From RUG11462 sp045539315 (GTDB lineage Bacteria; Bacillota; Clostridia; Oscillospirales; Acutalibacteraceae), in contig JAZQFC010000041.1 in the NCBI GenBank assembly GCA_045539315.1, forward strand, positions 1 to 64,000: DNA of 64,000 nt. The letters are read 5' to 3'. Each line of letters opens with the position of its first letter. Within the stretch, counting starts at the first letter, position 1. The notes under the pieces are model-generated. The model worked only from the letters and a program-made list of their open reading frames with translations, was not told where the DNA came from and made no database searches. A program made the position numbers and the translations under genes. Positions 10,683 through 20,327 of the stretch are shown in pieces.

Positions 10683-11660
10683 TTATCTAACATCATATTT
10701 ATCGGTAATTGCTTCTTCGAGTGCATCTTTTTCCTCATCAGTTAATTCGTACTGTTGTGCTACTCCGTCAATATATTTTTGAACAGAACTTGCGCTCATT
10801 ACAGTTCCCTTTGGTGACCTATAATGCATATTCAATGTTTTTAATGCATTTGTGTAATTTGTTGATACTGTTATAGGTTCTGGTTCAGGATTAGGATTAG
10901 GGTTGCCACTGCTTTTCACAGTGGCGTTATCGAAAAAATCTCTATTTTTAGTCCAAGAATTATAATCATTCCAAGAAATACCAGCCATACCAAGCAAACG
11001 CTTAACTGAATCTTCAGAAAGATTATAAGTATTAGCATAACTGTAAATAGTTTGTGCATTAGTTCCTTTATCAGATGTGCTTGAAATAGCACTAATAAGT
11101 TTTTGAGTAATACTTTTAGCGTTACCTTTCCAATTTGAAATGATATTCGCATTTTCTTTTCGGTTCTGCGCTCTTAAATTAGCAATATTCATTTCATTGT
11201 CATATCTTATGCCTGCAACATTACCTGCAAGTGTTTGATTATTTTGTGCAATTAACGCTTGTAAATTACTTCTTAAAGTGTTAACCGCATTGTTATAACT
11301 TTGAGTAACTGCATTATCGCTATTGATTCTTGAAACTGCTAAAGCAGTCTGATTAGTCATATTAAGACCGGAATCAGAAAGCCCCATATCTGCCATTCGC
11401 TCGGCAACTTGGTCTTGTTGCAACTGTTGATTAATAGCATTGTAATCATAGGCTTTTTGATATTGTTGCCTTGTGCCTAAAATACTCTGTTCAGTTGACT
11501 TTTTCAGTTGCTCATTCTGTCGGTCATTCAAATCTGTCAACGAATCAATATACTTGTTAGTTTGCCTGTTTATTGTTTTGATTTGTTTTTTAGTGGCTTT
11601 ATTATTACGAGCAACTTGTCCTGTTGCTGTACTTTGTCTTATCTCTTGTAAAATGCTCAA
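10683..11660 (-). CDS. Putative internal virion / ejection protein
   Basis: A 325-residue protein rich in glutamine, asparagine and alanine. Residues 1-190 look like a long coiled coil. A proline/asparagine/glutamate linker (NPNPNPEPEP) sits near residue 255, followed by a small acidic C-terminal domain. It starts in an ATGA overlap with the stop of the 793-residue tail gene and lies directly before the giant protein, the place occupied by small internal core proteins in short-tailed phages. Function is inferred from position and composition only. Element B lacks it. Confidence 0.6.
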   Translation of the reverse strand: MSILQEIRQSTATGQVARNNKATKKQIKTINRQTNKYIDSLTDLNDRQNEQLKKSTEQSILGTRQQYQKAYDYNAINQQLQQDQVAERMADMGLSDSGLNMTNQTALAVSRINSDNAVTQSYNNAVNTLRSNLQALIAQNNQTLAGNVAGIRYDNEMNIANLRAQNRKENANIISNWKGNAKSITQKLISAISSTSDKGTNAQTIYSYANTYNLSEDSVKRLLGMAGISWNDYNSWTKNRDFFDNATVKSSGNPNPNPEPEPITVSTNYTNALKTLNMHYRSPKGTVMSASSVQKYIDGVAQQYELTDEEKDALEEAITDKYDVR

Positions 11661-14038
11661 CTCATCACTTCCCCTAACACCTTGTAATTAATATATAAAT
11701 TCTCAATTGACATAACCCCTTGCGTTTTTAATACAATTGCAAATCTCTTCACTTTGTTGCACGAAGGAATTATTCTGATTTGCGAACCATACTGCGCACT
11801 GTATCGGCTTCCTTCCGCATTGCAGTCAATTCTGACTAATCTGTGATACACCTCACCACTATCGGTTTCAATAATTACCTCAATATCTGCATAAATATCG
11901 TTACCAACAGAAATTGATAGTTTTTCAATTTTTTTATATCTATCCGCAATGCCAAAATCAAAAACTTTAGTTTTGATAAAACATTCGCAATTTGAATCGC
12001 TTTCTTCTGTATTGAGATGGTAACTTTTCAAGTTTTCGTTATCATCACTAAAAAGATATAATTTATCATCACTTTTAATTGCAGTAATAAACTCTTTGTC
12101 AAACTCCCAATACCACCAGGTAAAATATCTTGTCGAAGAATTATTAGTTTTATTAGTATATGAATAAACATATCTAAAACTATCTTTATTGTAGTTTAAC
12201 GCCCAAACTTTGTCTTTGCATACTAACAAATAATAATCGCCAAAATTAATAGAAAAAGCACTATCATCAATAGCCTTAATCTTTTTTCTAATCATTCCGG
12301 AAATACAATAAACATTTCGCCTTGATGAGTTACTTTGAGTAACTATGCAGTAAACATTGCCATCGGTGTTAGCAAAAACAAGTCTGTTAAGGCAAAGTTT
12401 TACTGTATTTGGTAAGTCACAGCCATATTCATCAGAAAGTTGAAAAATTGGAAAATAACTACCACTTGCAGAAACATCAACCACGCTACCGTTTTGCACT
12501 TGTTCGGCAGTAATACCATCGGTGGTATATGTTTTTGTGCAATAAATAGCATTTTTCTTGAACAAAACTAAACTATCATCCATCTTGCCAAATGCAGTAA
12601 TCGGTGTATTATCGCCAACACTAATATAATTGTTTTCTGAAAAATAAGTTGGTTTATCTGCGCCTGACCAACAAACCTTGTTTTTATAACCGGCTAAAAA
12701 TGTGCGAGTGCCACCAAAAATACCTTCGCATCCACCGTAAATAGTACACAAATTCACACCTAAAATACTATTCAAGTTATTTTCATCAAACTTATAAACT
12801 GTAATTTCAATATTGTTGTTAATACTTGCAGGCAAAACAAATTCTTTATCATATTCGCCTTCGTTTGATACTGCAACAAAACCAAACTCGCCATCGTCTG
12901 CTAAAAAATATGCCTTGAATTCTGTTCCTGCTTTGTATGTCACTTTGCGAATGCTATAAACTATCTCGCCTGTATGCTCATATACATATGGCATATAGCC
13001 TCTTTTTTCAAGGCTTTCTTTACATTCTGCAATATCCTTATAACTTCCTGTGATTTCAGAAAACTTACCTGATTTTCTGCGTTTGTAATAAGTTTTGCCT
13101 TCTTCAAACTCAATATCAGTAGTCGCAACATAGCCCTCATCAGAGCCAAACACTTCCACTTGTGAATCTTCTTTAACTTTATAACTGTCGCCAACAAATT
13201 CGCTATGAGAAAGATTTAATTTTATTTCATTTGTATCAACTCCGTCTTTTTCAAAAGGAATACCCATACCTGCAACATTAATTTTTATTGAAGCATTAGT
13301 GCCAAAATTAAGATTTTCTAGTGGCAATTTAAAAATAGATGAAAAGCCATCTGTATTAAATTGAAGTCTAATACCAGATGGCAAAACATTCGCACCTTCA
13401 TAAATGCTTGCAGGCGCATATTCTGTGTCTGTTGTTATCGGCAAATACGAATATCTATTTCCTTTACCATTAAGATACAATAAAGGCTTATAAAGATTAT
13501 CAGTTTCAACATTCAAATTTCCGTTTTCATAAATTGCTTTATAAATCTGTCTAAACGAATCAAATCTGCCAACGGATTCATACACCATAACAACAAGATT
13601 TTTGGAATTCAAGTTGTAAGCCTTTACAACTATGAAAATGTTGCCATTACCAATATAAGCCATTGCTTTATAATTTCCATAGCCTTCAACAAAAACACTT
13701 TCAGTGCTTGATAAAACTTGACCATCGTTTGAAAATGAATCAAAAATCAAATTTGCGCCTTTTTGATATACCCTTGTTATATATCCTTCGCCTTGATAAG
13801 AATTACCTCTGTTAAATTCGCCTATAAGGGTTTTTTCGTCTTCTGATGTAGCACTATAATCAAGATTTTCAAGTTTTGGTCTTGTTTTTAAAGTTTGACC
13901 ATCAAACCACACATTTTTTGCATCAGTTAATTGATTATCGTTAATTAAAGTCGCATTATCCTTTGTATTGATGCCACCTTCAAGCAAAGGAATAGAAACC
14001 CTTGTAGATACTTGTCTATTTAATCTTGGATGTCTCAT
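11657..14038 (-). CDS. Tail nozzle / stabilisation-like structural protein
   Basis: A 793-residue beta-rich protein. Its N-terminus has the pattern GGINTKDNA...DAKNVWFDGQTLKTRPK, seen in podovirus tail tube or stabilisation proteins (P22 gp10 and T7 gp12 type), where a beta-propeller closes the portal channel. A 689-residue homologue occupies the same slot in element B and shares the GGIN...N(V/M)...L(K/T)TR pattern. It abuts the 117-residue adaptor gene without a gap. The tail role is fairly secure from order and pattern; the exact family is inference. Confidence 0.7.
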   Translation of the reverse strand: MRHPRLNRQVSTRVSIPLLEGGINTKDNATLINDNQLTDAKNVWFDGQTLKTRPKLENLDYSATSEDEKTLIGEFNRGNSYQGEGYITRVYQKGANLIFDSFSNDGQVLSSTESVFVEGYGNYKAMAYIGNGNIFIVVKAYNLNSKNLVVMVYESVGRFDSFRQIYKAIYENGNLNVETDNLYKPLLYLNGKGNRYSYLPITTDTEYAPASIYEGANVLPSGIRLQFNTDGFSSIFKLPLENLNFGTNASIKINVAGMGIPFEKDGVDTNEIKLNLSHSEFVGDSYKVKEDSQVEVFGSDEGYVATTDIEFEEGKTYYKRRKSGKFSEITGSYKDIAECKESLEKRGYMPYVYEHTGEIVYSIRKVTYKAGTEFKAYFLADDGEFGFVAVSNEGEYDKEFVLPASINNNIEITVYKFDENNLNSILGVNLCTIYGGCEGIFGGTRTFLAGYKNKVCWSGADKPTYFSENNYISVGDNTPITAFGKMDDSLVLFKKNAIYCTKTYTTDGITAEQVQNGSVVDVSASGSYFPIFQLSDEYGCDLPNTVKLCLNRLVFANTDGNVYCIVTQSNSSRRNVYCISGMIRKKIKAIDDSAFSINFGDYYLLVCKDKVWALNYNKDSFRYVYSYTNKTNNSSTRYFTWWYWEFDKEFITAIKSDDKLYLFSDDNENLKSYHLNTEESDSNCECFIKTKVFDFGIADRYKKIEKLSISVGNDIYADIEVIIETDSGEVYHRLVRIDCNAEGSRYSAQYGSQIRIIPSCNKVKRFAIVLKTQGVMSIENLYINYKVLGEVMS

Positions 14039-14392
14039 TTATACTTCACCCTCAAAAATATCAGTAATTTCTTCATAACTAATTAAATTATGCTTCTTTT
14101 GTTCATATAGCGAGGCAAAAAATTGTTGATTGTCGCCATCGTTACTGTGAAGTGCTAACCACATAGCAACGCCATAAACATAACAGTCTGTTATAATTCT
14201 CTGTGAAAGCGGAATTTCTTCCGTAATTGAAGAAAGCCTTGTAAACTCTTCTGATTTCGGTGTAATTTCAACCAAAACTGCGTTGCCTATAGTAAGAATC
14301 TCTTGTCTTGAATTATCGTTATCAATAACGCCATCTTGGTTCGTATAACCAAGTAATTTCATTGCCTCATTATAAACTTGTTGTAGGTTCAT
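14039..14392 (-). CDS. Head-tail adaptor-like protein
   Basis: A 117-residue protein encoded between portal and tail nozzle, the usual place of a head-completion or adaptor protein that bridges the portal ring. Its start overlaps the portal stop by 23 nt. A 123-residue homologue in the same slot of element B shares the pattern D(C)xVYGVAxxL in the middle and a C-terminal Y..KK segment. No enzymatic motif is visible. Confidence 0.65.
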   Translation of the reverse strand: MNLQQVYNEAMKLLGYTNQDGVIDNDNSRQEILTIGNAVLVEITPKSEEFTRLSSITEEIPLSQRIITDCYVYGVAMWLALHSNDGDNQQFFASLYEQKKHNLISYEEITDIFEGEV

Positions 14393-16187
14393 TAGTCACT
14401 CCACCTTCCATAAGTTGTTGCGCGAGCATTTTCTGTTGCTCTGGTGGTAAATTCAAAAACTCTTGTTGTTCTTTAGGCGAAAGCCCAGCAACAACATCTT
14501 TAAAGGCAAATTGACCACCCATATTCGCACCGCCACGTGTTTTAATAAGTCCTTGTACATCGTTAACAAGTCCTTTAGGAAATCTCTCAAGATATTCAAC
14601 TTGGTCAATAATACCTGCCTCTAACCATGCATCAAGATTTTGAATAGCAACAGATTCAGACCAAATAGTAGAAGCACCAACATCCACTTTTACAGAAATA
14701 ATCAAATCTTTAAACTTATCTGCTTCAAACGGAATATAGTAAGTACCTCTTGAATCAGTAATTTTTAGTTGCCTATCACCAAATTTGTTAACCCAGAATT
14801 GTCCCCAAATTCGCATAACTTCTTCAACGAATTGGTAATATCTATTTTTAAACGGAGCAAGAGGCATTGTACTCGCTTCCCTAACTGCTAAAATAGCAGA
14901 AGTATTATCAGGTCTAACATCGCCCAAAGCAGAATCGTTTGCACCACTTTGTTGAAGCGTTGAGTTAACAAGTTCAGTTGCGCTCGTTAAAAAGTTACCT
15001 GAAAACTGTGGTGGATTAACATAAGAAATAGCATTGCCAAACTCTTCAGGCGAGCCACTAAATTTAATAACCTGACCTGGATTATTTGAAAAGCCCTTGC
15101 CAATAACATCACCGTTAACTAATAGCATCGGCATACCCATCATCATAACAGCCCAAACATTTGCAGTATACATTCTGTTAATTGCAATTTGGTTAGGAAT
15201 AAGATAAGTAACTTCTGATTCACCATAAGCGCAATTATCTCTCTCAATCCATTTAAAGTCAGCAAGTGGGTATGCTTTTATACCAATATCAAACGGCTCT
15301 TTTATGACTGCATTTTCAACGCATTTAACACACATAACAGTACAGTTGCCACTCTCGTCATACTCTTTATAAAACTTTGTTAAAAGTATCGCCTTGTTAA
15401 GTTCGCTCGGCTCAATCTCTGCTCTGTCTCCAGCCATATGCGTAATTTCATTATCAGATTTAATCTTTTCAATATCTTCTTGCTTTATACCATTCTTTTT
15501 AGCTTCTCTTTTTAACTCTTCAACAGATTTTCTCTGCGCAATAATAACAAACGGTTGCTTTTGAATATCGCTTTGAGTAGGGTCGCCATAACACATATTT
15601 TCAACATCTATAACTTCACAAGCAATATCGCCTTTAATTGCAGTATTATGTCCTTTATCTGCATAAAGCCCAGTATTAACAGTATCATCCCAGTATGTGT
15701 ACACAATGCCTGTGCCTGAAACATATGCTTTAAGCAATGCTTTATACAAAACCTTATCAAAACCGATTCGTTCAGATTCGGTCTTCTGATAATCAGTAAG
15801 TGCTTGACAAATGAGATTAATATTGTCATTATTGCTCATACCCTTTGGTAGTTGTCCCATTGCGTAAGAATCAAGCGCACTATCAAATTTCTCGTTCTCT
15901 TTAACAGTAGATGGAACACCTTCTGCCGAAAAATTAACAGTAATCTGTGAAGAATTAACAACAGAAATCTTATAATCTGCAATCCTTTTGATTATGTTGT
16001 GTCTAACTAAAGGTCGAGAGTTGCCAACATTCGCGCCATACCATTGGTCGCCTGCATAAAATCTCTCGTTCTTTTTTGACTGTTCATAAAGTCCCTTGTC
16101 GCCAATTTTAGACTTATAAGAGCAACATTCTTCGTATTCTTTAAAGATATCAGCAGAATTTATCTTATTTTTTGCTTTCTCGCCCAT
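14370..16187 (-). CDS. Portal protein (P22-like)
   Basis: A 605-residue protein expected to form the dodecameric ring through which DNA enters and leaves the capsid. The N-terminal signature is shared with the element B portal: GLYEQ.K.N.RFY.GDQWYGA followed by PL.RHN.IKRIADYK. The middle contains the shared NQIAINRM segment and a glycine/methionine stretch (MMMGMPMLLVNGDVIGKG). The C-terminal ~60 residues are glutamine-rich. It lies downstream of the capsid gene rather than before it, an order conserved in element B. Confidence 0.85.
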   Translation of the reverse strand: MGEKAKNKINSADIFKEYEECCSYKSKIGDKGLYEQSKKNERFYAGDQWYGANVGNSRPLVRHNIIKRIADYKISVVNSSQITVNFSAEGVPSTVKENEKFDSALDSYAMGQLPKGMSNNDNINLICQALTDYQKTESERIGFDKVLYKALLKAYVSGTGIVYTYWDDTVNTGLYADKGHNTAIKGDIACEVIDVENMCYGDPTQSDIQKQPFVIIAQRKSVEELKREAKKNGIKQEDIEKIKSDNEITHMAGDRAEIEPSELNKAILLTKFYKEYDESGNCTVMCVKCVENAVIKEPFDIGIKAYPLADFKWIERDNCAYGESEVTYLIPNQIAINRMYTANVWAVMMMGMPMLLVNGDVIGKGFSNNPGQVIKFSGSPEEFGNAISYVNPPQFSGNFLTSATELVNSTLQQSGANDSALGDVRPDNTSAILAVREASTMPLAPFKNRYYQFVEEVMRIWGQFWVNKFGDRQLKITDSRGTYYIPFEADKFKDLIISVKVDVGASTIWSESVAIQNLDAWLEAGIIDQVEYLERFPKGLVNDVQGLIKTRGGANMGGQFAFKDVVAGLSPKEQQEFLNLPPEQQKMLAQQLMEGGVTNEPTTSL

Positions 16188-16256
16188 TTTATTTACTCCT
16201 TTTTTAATTTCATAAAAACAAAGTTAAACTTCTTTTAACTCTCTTGTTATAAAACT

Positions 16257-16281
16257 AAAAAGGGCAGAGTTTCCCCTGCCC
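16257..16281 (-). terminator. Terminator after major capsid gene
   Basis: On the minus strand GGGCAG and CTGCCC form a 6-bp GC-rich stem with an 8-nt loop, followed by TTTTT. It sits between the capsid stop and the portal start. Element B has a hairpin at exactly the same place, so attenuation after the capsid gene seems conserved. Confidence 0.75.
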
Positions 16282-16298
16282 AAAATAGTCTATATTAG

Positions 16299-17198
16299 TT
16301 AGATTAAAGCCCAAATAGTGCCTTCCATTGATTTTTTAACAAGAACATCATAATGTAATCTGTAGTTAACAGTATAAGCATCAGCATCTTTGTTAGTATC
16401 TGGATTATGAATACGAAGAACTTCGTGTTTGTTAATTCTGCATGCTGCAGATTTAGGAAGTACAATCATTGAAATCTCATCTGCGTTTTCTTGTGGCGCA
16501 AAACCGAAATCATCTTCTGCTTTACCTTCTTTAAAGTCATAAGCAGTAAACATTCTTGCATCAGGCATTCTAACAATGTAGTTGCCATTGATTTTTGAAA
16601 CTTCAAGAGTGATTTCACCGTGTTTAAATTCGCCAACATTAACTGATTTTTCAAACTCTGGTGTAAGAAGAAGTTTGTTGTAGAATTCATCTCTAACAAA
16701 GATAACTAACTCTTCATCGTAACCAGTTTGGAAAATAGCAGAAACGATATCAAGATATGCTTTGAATGGTGATTCTACATAATCAGCAAGTGCTTTAACT
16801 TGTGATTTTGTTTTAGCAATACCAGCCAAAACGCTCATTGCATAAGCATCTGATTCTGGAATCATTTTTGTTCTAACAAATTCGCCTGCAATGTTAGCAA
16901 CTGCTTTTTCAACACCGATATCTTCTGCATCAACTGAATCAATAGTGAAAGAAACACCTCTGTCTTTAGAAAGTCTGTAACTTTCTCTTGAAACAGAAAC
17001 AGTTGATTTTGGGTAACCAGTGTTTCTGTCATAATCACCTGCGCCAGTGAGTTCCATAGATGGAATTTTAACTTCATCAGCACCAGTGAATTTAACACCG
17101 AAATTGTTTTGTGTCATAAAACCTGTTTTTGATTTGTGAACGAGAATTTTATCAAGTTCTGCGGAACATTTTTTTGCAAATTCTAAATTGTTTGCCAT
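16299..17198 (-). CDS. Major capsid protein
   Basis: A 299-residue protein with the block GDYDRNTGYPKSTVSVS and a conserved region of aspartate and charged residues (FTIDSVDAEDIG), matched in the element B capsid by GDYDRENGFIKGTVNI and FTIDREDMDETG. It is flanked by scaffold and portal genes and followed by a terminator, as expected for the most abundant virion protein. A good AGGTAAAAT-type ribosome site precedes it. Length is typical of HK97-fold capsids without a decoration domain. Confidence 0.85.
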   Translation of the reverse strand: MANNLEFAKKCSAELDKILVHKSKTGFMTQNNFGVKFTGADEVKIPSMELTGAGDYDRNTGYPKSTVSVSRESYRLSKDRGVSFTIDSVDAEDIGVEKAVANIAGEFVRTKMIPESDAYAMSVLAGIAKTKSQVKALADYVESPFKAYLDIVSAIFQTGYDEELVIFVRDEFYNKLLLTPEFEKSVNVGEFKHGEITLEVSKINGNYIVRMPDARMFTAYDFKEGKAEDDFGFAPQENADEISMIVLPKSAACRINKHEVLRIHNPDTNKDADAYTVNYRLHYDVLVKKSMEGTIWALI

Positions 17199-17229
17199 TT
17201 TATTTTACCTCTTTTTCTTTTAAATTTTG

Positions 17230-18057
17230 TTAGTTTCCCCACAAAGCACCAAGAAGCTCTTTAGATAATCCGCTTGTCGTTTCACCATCGCTCGAAACAA
17301 CAGAACCGGTTGAACTCTCGGCATTTTCTCTTTGCTTATCAATCGCTTTTTGCGATGCAACACGATTGCTGTGTTCATACCGCAAATAAGCGTCGAGCAA
17401 GGAAATGTTGTGTTTTTCTCGCAATTGTAAAACTGCTTCAGGCACATCTTCAAACTTCTTGCCATTTAGTTGTGGGAGTTGTTTTAAACATTCGCCAAAT
17501 TCTGTGGCGAGCGTCTTAATCTCGTCTTGTTCTTCTTTTTCAAGCGCTTTGCGCTCGGCTTCTTGCCACTCTTCGTATGCCTTACCGCCTTTGCGCTTGT
17601 CTTCTTGAATAAGTGCCTCAAGAATCTCCTTATCGCCATTCGCTTTTTGCTCAAATCTTTGAAGTTTTGATTGTTCAATGCCATCAACAATTGAATCAAC
17701 AAACTTTTCAAGCGTTGTGTTATCACTAACAGCGAGAAATTGCAGTTTCTTCAATGTCGGTTGCATAGATTCATACTTCAAGCCCATTTGTGCATAACGA
17801 ACAGCATCGTCTTTTGATAAATTCTGTGTTTGCTTGTTGTACTTTACTTGCAAACTAAATTCATCTTCTGTTTTACTACCTTCTTCTGATGCACCTTCGC
17901 CATCTTCAGTACCTTGCTCGTCAGCAGTATTGTCTTCAGGTTGTTCGGTAGTTTGTGTTGTTACTTCTTCAGTAACTTCTTCACCAGCATTGGTAGTTTC
18001 GTCTGTTGTGGTTGTAACTTCTGCTACCTCTGGTTGAGTAACTTGTGTTTCATCCAT
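17230..18057 (-). CDS. Capsid scaffolding protein
   Basis: A 275-residue acidic, strongly helical protein. Residues 1-65 are a threonine/glutamate-rich low-complexity tail; residues ~70-250 are coiled coil with many E, K and Q. A 196-residue relative lies just upstream of the capsid gene in element B and shares the segment K(N/H)ISL(L/F)DA(Y/I)LRY. Scaffold proteins guide capsid assembly and are later removed. The acidic N-terminal tail is missing in element B. Confidence 0.8.
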   Translation of the reverse strand: MDETQVTQPEVAEVTTTTDETTNAGEEVTEEVTTQTTEQPEDNTADEQGTEDGEGASEEGSKTEDEFSLQVKYNKQTQNLSKDDAVRYAQMGLKYESMQPTLKKLQFLAVSDNTTLEKFVDSIVDGIEQSKLQRFEQKANGDKEILEALIQEDKRKGGKAYEEWQEAERKALEKEEQDEIKTLATEFGECLKQLPQLNGKKFEDVPEAVLQLREKHNISLLDAYLRYEHSNRVASQKAIDKQRENAESSTGSVVSSDGETTSGLSKELLGALWGN

Positions 18058-18105
18058 ATTAAATTTCCTTTCTGCCTATGGTTTGGCATCTAATTTTTGT
18101 ATAAA

Positions 18106-18136
18106 TTAAAAAACAACAAGACATATTGCCCTGTTG
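18106..18136 (-). terminator. Hairpin terminator upstream of scaffold
   Basis: On the minus strand ACAACAGG can pair with CTTGTTGT, followed by TTTTTT. It lies between the 69-residue membrane gene and the scaffold gene. Confidence 0.6.
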
Positions 18137-18147
18137 TCCTTAATCCG

Positions 18148-18357
18148 TTATTCATCTTTTTGACTGTCGCCTGTATAACTAAAGAAATTCTGCATTTCTC
18201 TTGCAAACTTCTTTTGTTTCTCTATTTCTTTTACGTCTTCTTTTTCTTTAACAATATACTTTTTTATTGCAGGTAAACCATTTGCTATAACAAGTAAAAG
18301 CATTTGCATATTGAGTAATATAAGTAATATAACTTTTAATATTTCCATTAGTTCCAA
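18148..18357 (-). CDS. Conserved single-span membrane mini-protein after TerL
   Basis: A 69-residue protein with one N-terminal membrane helix (residues ~6-27) followed by a lysine/glutamate-rich cytoplasmic helix and the ending NFFSYTGDSQKDE. It overlaps the end of TerL by 10 nt. Element B encodes a 60-residue protein at the same place with the same plan and a similar ending (NFLNYNGEIQDDI). The conservation between divergent elements shows it is a real gene. Function unknown; a membrane tether for assembly or packaging is one guess. Confidence 0.75.
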   Translation of the reverse strand: MELMEILKVILLILLNMQMLLLVIANGLPAIKKYIVKEKEDVKEIEKQKKFAREMQNFFSYTGDSQKDE

Positions 18358-19649
18358 CCCCCTAGCATATCATCAGAAGAAATAATAAACTCTGACTTTT
18401 TGCGCGTTTGTTCTTCTTTATGTTTATATTTAACTGACTTAAAACCGTAACGCATAGCATCCATCAAGTGATTATTGTTGTCTTCAGGAATATTTAGCGT
18501 CTTACCGGTCTTGTCCTTTTTAAAGCAATATGAACTTAACTCCATAAATGTATTTTTACATCTTGGATTAACTATAATTTTATATTCTTGAATTTGCGAA
18601 ATACCATTGATAACGGAATCTTTACCTTTAACTGATTTCTCAATTCGGCTAATACCAAGCCGGCGCAAATCATCAATTGATTTTGGCTCGGCGCAGTCAG
18701 CTATTATCTGTTCTTTTTGATAACCTTTTGAAATAATCTCTTTAGCGATATCAGAGTTAAGCATTTTTGTCGAATAAAACTCATCGTAAACATAAATTAA
18801 ATGCTCATCTTTATTAACTGCAAAAGCAATAAACGCCGATGGGTCGTTAGTATAGCCAAAGTCAAGTCCAAAGCAATGATACCAACCATCAACCCTGTTG
18901 CCTTCATCATCAACTAAATCAATAACACCAAATTCAAATCTGTCATAAACAAGACCTTCAGCAACACCCCATTCGCCAAGACCGGCTATTCGATATCTTC
19001 GAGGATTGTTTTGTTTCATCTTCTCGAACATCTGAAGGTCTGCTTCATCTAAAAACTCATTGCAATCATAATTTTTAGTAACTGCTAATGTATCATCGGA
19101 TGGATTGTCAAAAAACCTTGACTTTAGCCAGGTATGTTCTGACCAGGGATTAAAAGTAATCCAAAACTGCTTATAAAGTCCATCAGGCACGCTACCACGA
19201 ATAGATTCGTCAAGCGTATCAAAATCTTCTTGCGATTCAATTTCGTATGCTTCTTCCACCCAAACAAAGCACAAAACACCATAATCAACAGAAATAGAAG
19301 TAATTTTCAAGGGATTGTCCATACCTCGAAATAGTATCTTCTGTCCTGTCGGTATGTATGTAATCTCTAAAGGGCTTACCGTACACTTGAATAGATGCGC
19401 TACTTGTAATTTATTTATCGCCCATTTCAAGTCCGCAAAACAACTATCTCGCAAACTTTTCTCGGTCTTTCTAACACAAAGCCCATTCGCTTGATTATGT
19501 TTCATAATCTTCTTAATCATATTAAGCGCGGCGGTCTTGCTTTTCTTTGATGCACGAGAACCCTTAATAGCAACATATCTTTTCTTACAGTTCCAAACAT
19601 CAGCGTAGTTTTTACCGACTACTTGTTGTAAACTTACTGTATTACTCAA
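18348..19649 (-). CDS. terL: Terminase large subunit
   Basis: A 433-residue packaging motor. The ATPase part has a Walker A variant (GSRASKKSKTA, 30-40) and Walker B VWVEEA (129-134). The nuclease part begins with GLDFGYTNDPSA (261-272), with D263 a likely metal ligand. The sequence matches the PBSX/Terminase_3 style. It overlaps TerS by 8 nt. It belongs to a different terminase subgroup from the TerL of element B (GAVRSGKT Walker A), although the capsid genes of the two elements are related. Confidence 0.9.
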   Translation of the reverse strand: MSNTVSLQQVVGKNYADVWNCKKRYVAIKGSRASKKSKTAALNMIKKIMKHNQANGLCVRKTEKSLRDSCFADLKWAINKLQVAHLFKCTVSPLEITYIPTGQKILFRGMDNPLKITSISVDYGVLCFVWVEEAYEIESQEDFDTLDESIRGSVPDGLYKQFWITFNPWSEHTWLKSRFFDNPSDDTLAVTKNYDCNEFLDEADLQMFEKMKQNNPRRYRIAGLGEWGVAEGLVYDRFEFGVIDLVDDEGNRVDGWYHCFGLDFGYTNDPSAFIAFAVNKDEHLIYVYDEFYSTKMLNSDIAKEIISKGYQKEQIIADCAEPKSIDDLRRLGISRIEKSVKGKDSVINGISQIQEYKIIVNPRCKNTFMELSSYCFKKDKTGKTLNIPEDNNNHLMDAMRYGFKSVKYKHKEEQTRKKSEFIISSDDMLGGWN

Positions 19650-19995
19650 CTACATCATCTACAAACGTAACAGTACCGGTCAAATCAACCGATTGTTTAT
19701 ACTTGCCTTTAAGTTCAAAAAACAACTTAATAGCAGAAACATCGCCTTGCTCACATTTTTTGATAAGTGCCTTCCAAACTGTACTTAATTCGCCTTCAGT
19801 AAATTTATCAATAAGAGAAGCAACATAATCAACAAACTCTTTTTTCTTTAGCCATTCATAAAACGCAGTTCGGCTTACATCTGCTTCTTCGCAAATTTGC
19901 TTTTTAGTCATCTCAACGCTTGGGTCTGCAAGCATTTCAGCCACTTCAAGTTGCTTCTTTGAAAGTGTTGTATTTGTCAACTTTTGTTCACTCAA
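19642..19995 (-). CDS. terS: Terminase small subunit
   Basis: A 117-residue protein with a helix-turn-helix in the middle (QICEEADVSRTAFYEWLKK), typical of terminase small subunits that recognise the packaging site and hand DNA to TerL. A leader of over 200 nt with two promoter-like repeats lies upstream. It overlaps TerL, so the two are translated together. Confidence 0.85.
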   Translation of the reverse strand: MSEQKLTNTTLSKKQLEVAEMLADPSVEMTKKQICEEADVSRTAFYEWLKKKEFVDYVASLIDKFTEGELSTVWKALIKKCEQGDVSAIKLFFELKGKYKQSVDLTGTVTFVDDVVE

Positions 19996-20139
19996 TTATG
20001 CCACCCCTTTCGAATAATTTTTTTAATATTAAAGCAGTAATTTACCCCTTACTTTTTAATTACTTACTGCACCCCAATGTATAAAAACATCTGCCATCCC
20101 AATTTTTTTAGAAGAATATTATGAAAAGAACAATGAACA

Positions 20140-20190
20140 AAACAAAAAGCACCCAACAAGCAGAAATTCTGCTCATCAGATGCCTTAATT
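20140..20190 (-). terminator. Terminator-like nested hairpin upstream of TerS
   Basis: On the minus strand, nested stems (GCATC...GGTGC outside, AGCAGAA...TTCTGCT inside) are followed by a T-rich run. It lies downstream of the promoter-like repeat at 20219 and upstream of TerS. It could end the nuclease operon, produce a short leader RNA, or act as an attenuator that a late regulator must overcome. Confidence 0.5.
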
Positions 20191-20218
20191 TAACTTATAT
20201 TCAATTTTCCACAATATT

Positions 20219-20243
20219 ATTATAACACAGATTTTTTCCCCTG
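20219..20243 (-). promoter_or_regulatory. Late promoter-like repeat, copy 1
   Basis: On the minus strand the block CAGGGGAAAAAATCTGTG runs straight into an extended -10 (TGTTATAAT). No -35 box is visible at the right distance, which suggests an activator-dependent promoter. A 24-bp copy with one mismatch lies 109 bp upstream. Together they would drive TerS and the late genes. Confidence 0.5.
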
Positions 20244-20327
20244 GTGCACAATATTTTATAAAAATTAGGAAATGATTTCTTTTATTTCATTTGCAGTAAG
20301 GTTTGAACTACATTTTTTCACGATATA

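Noticed and set aside
20121..20225. 34-residue plus-strand frame (MKRTMNKTK...) upstream of TerS
   Set aside because: No ribosome site, and it lies across the terminator and promoter-like repeat of the other strand.
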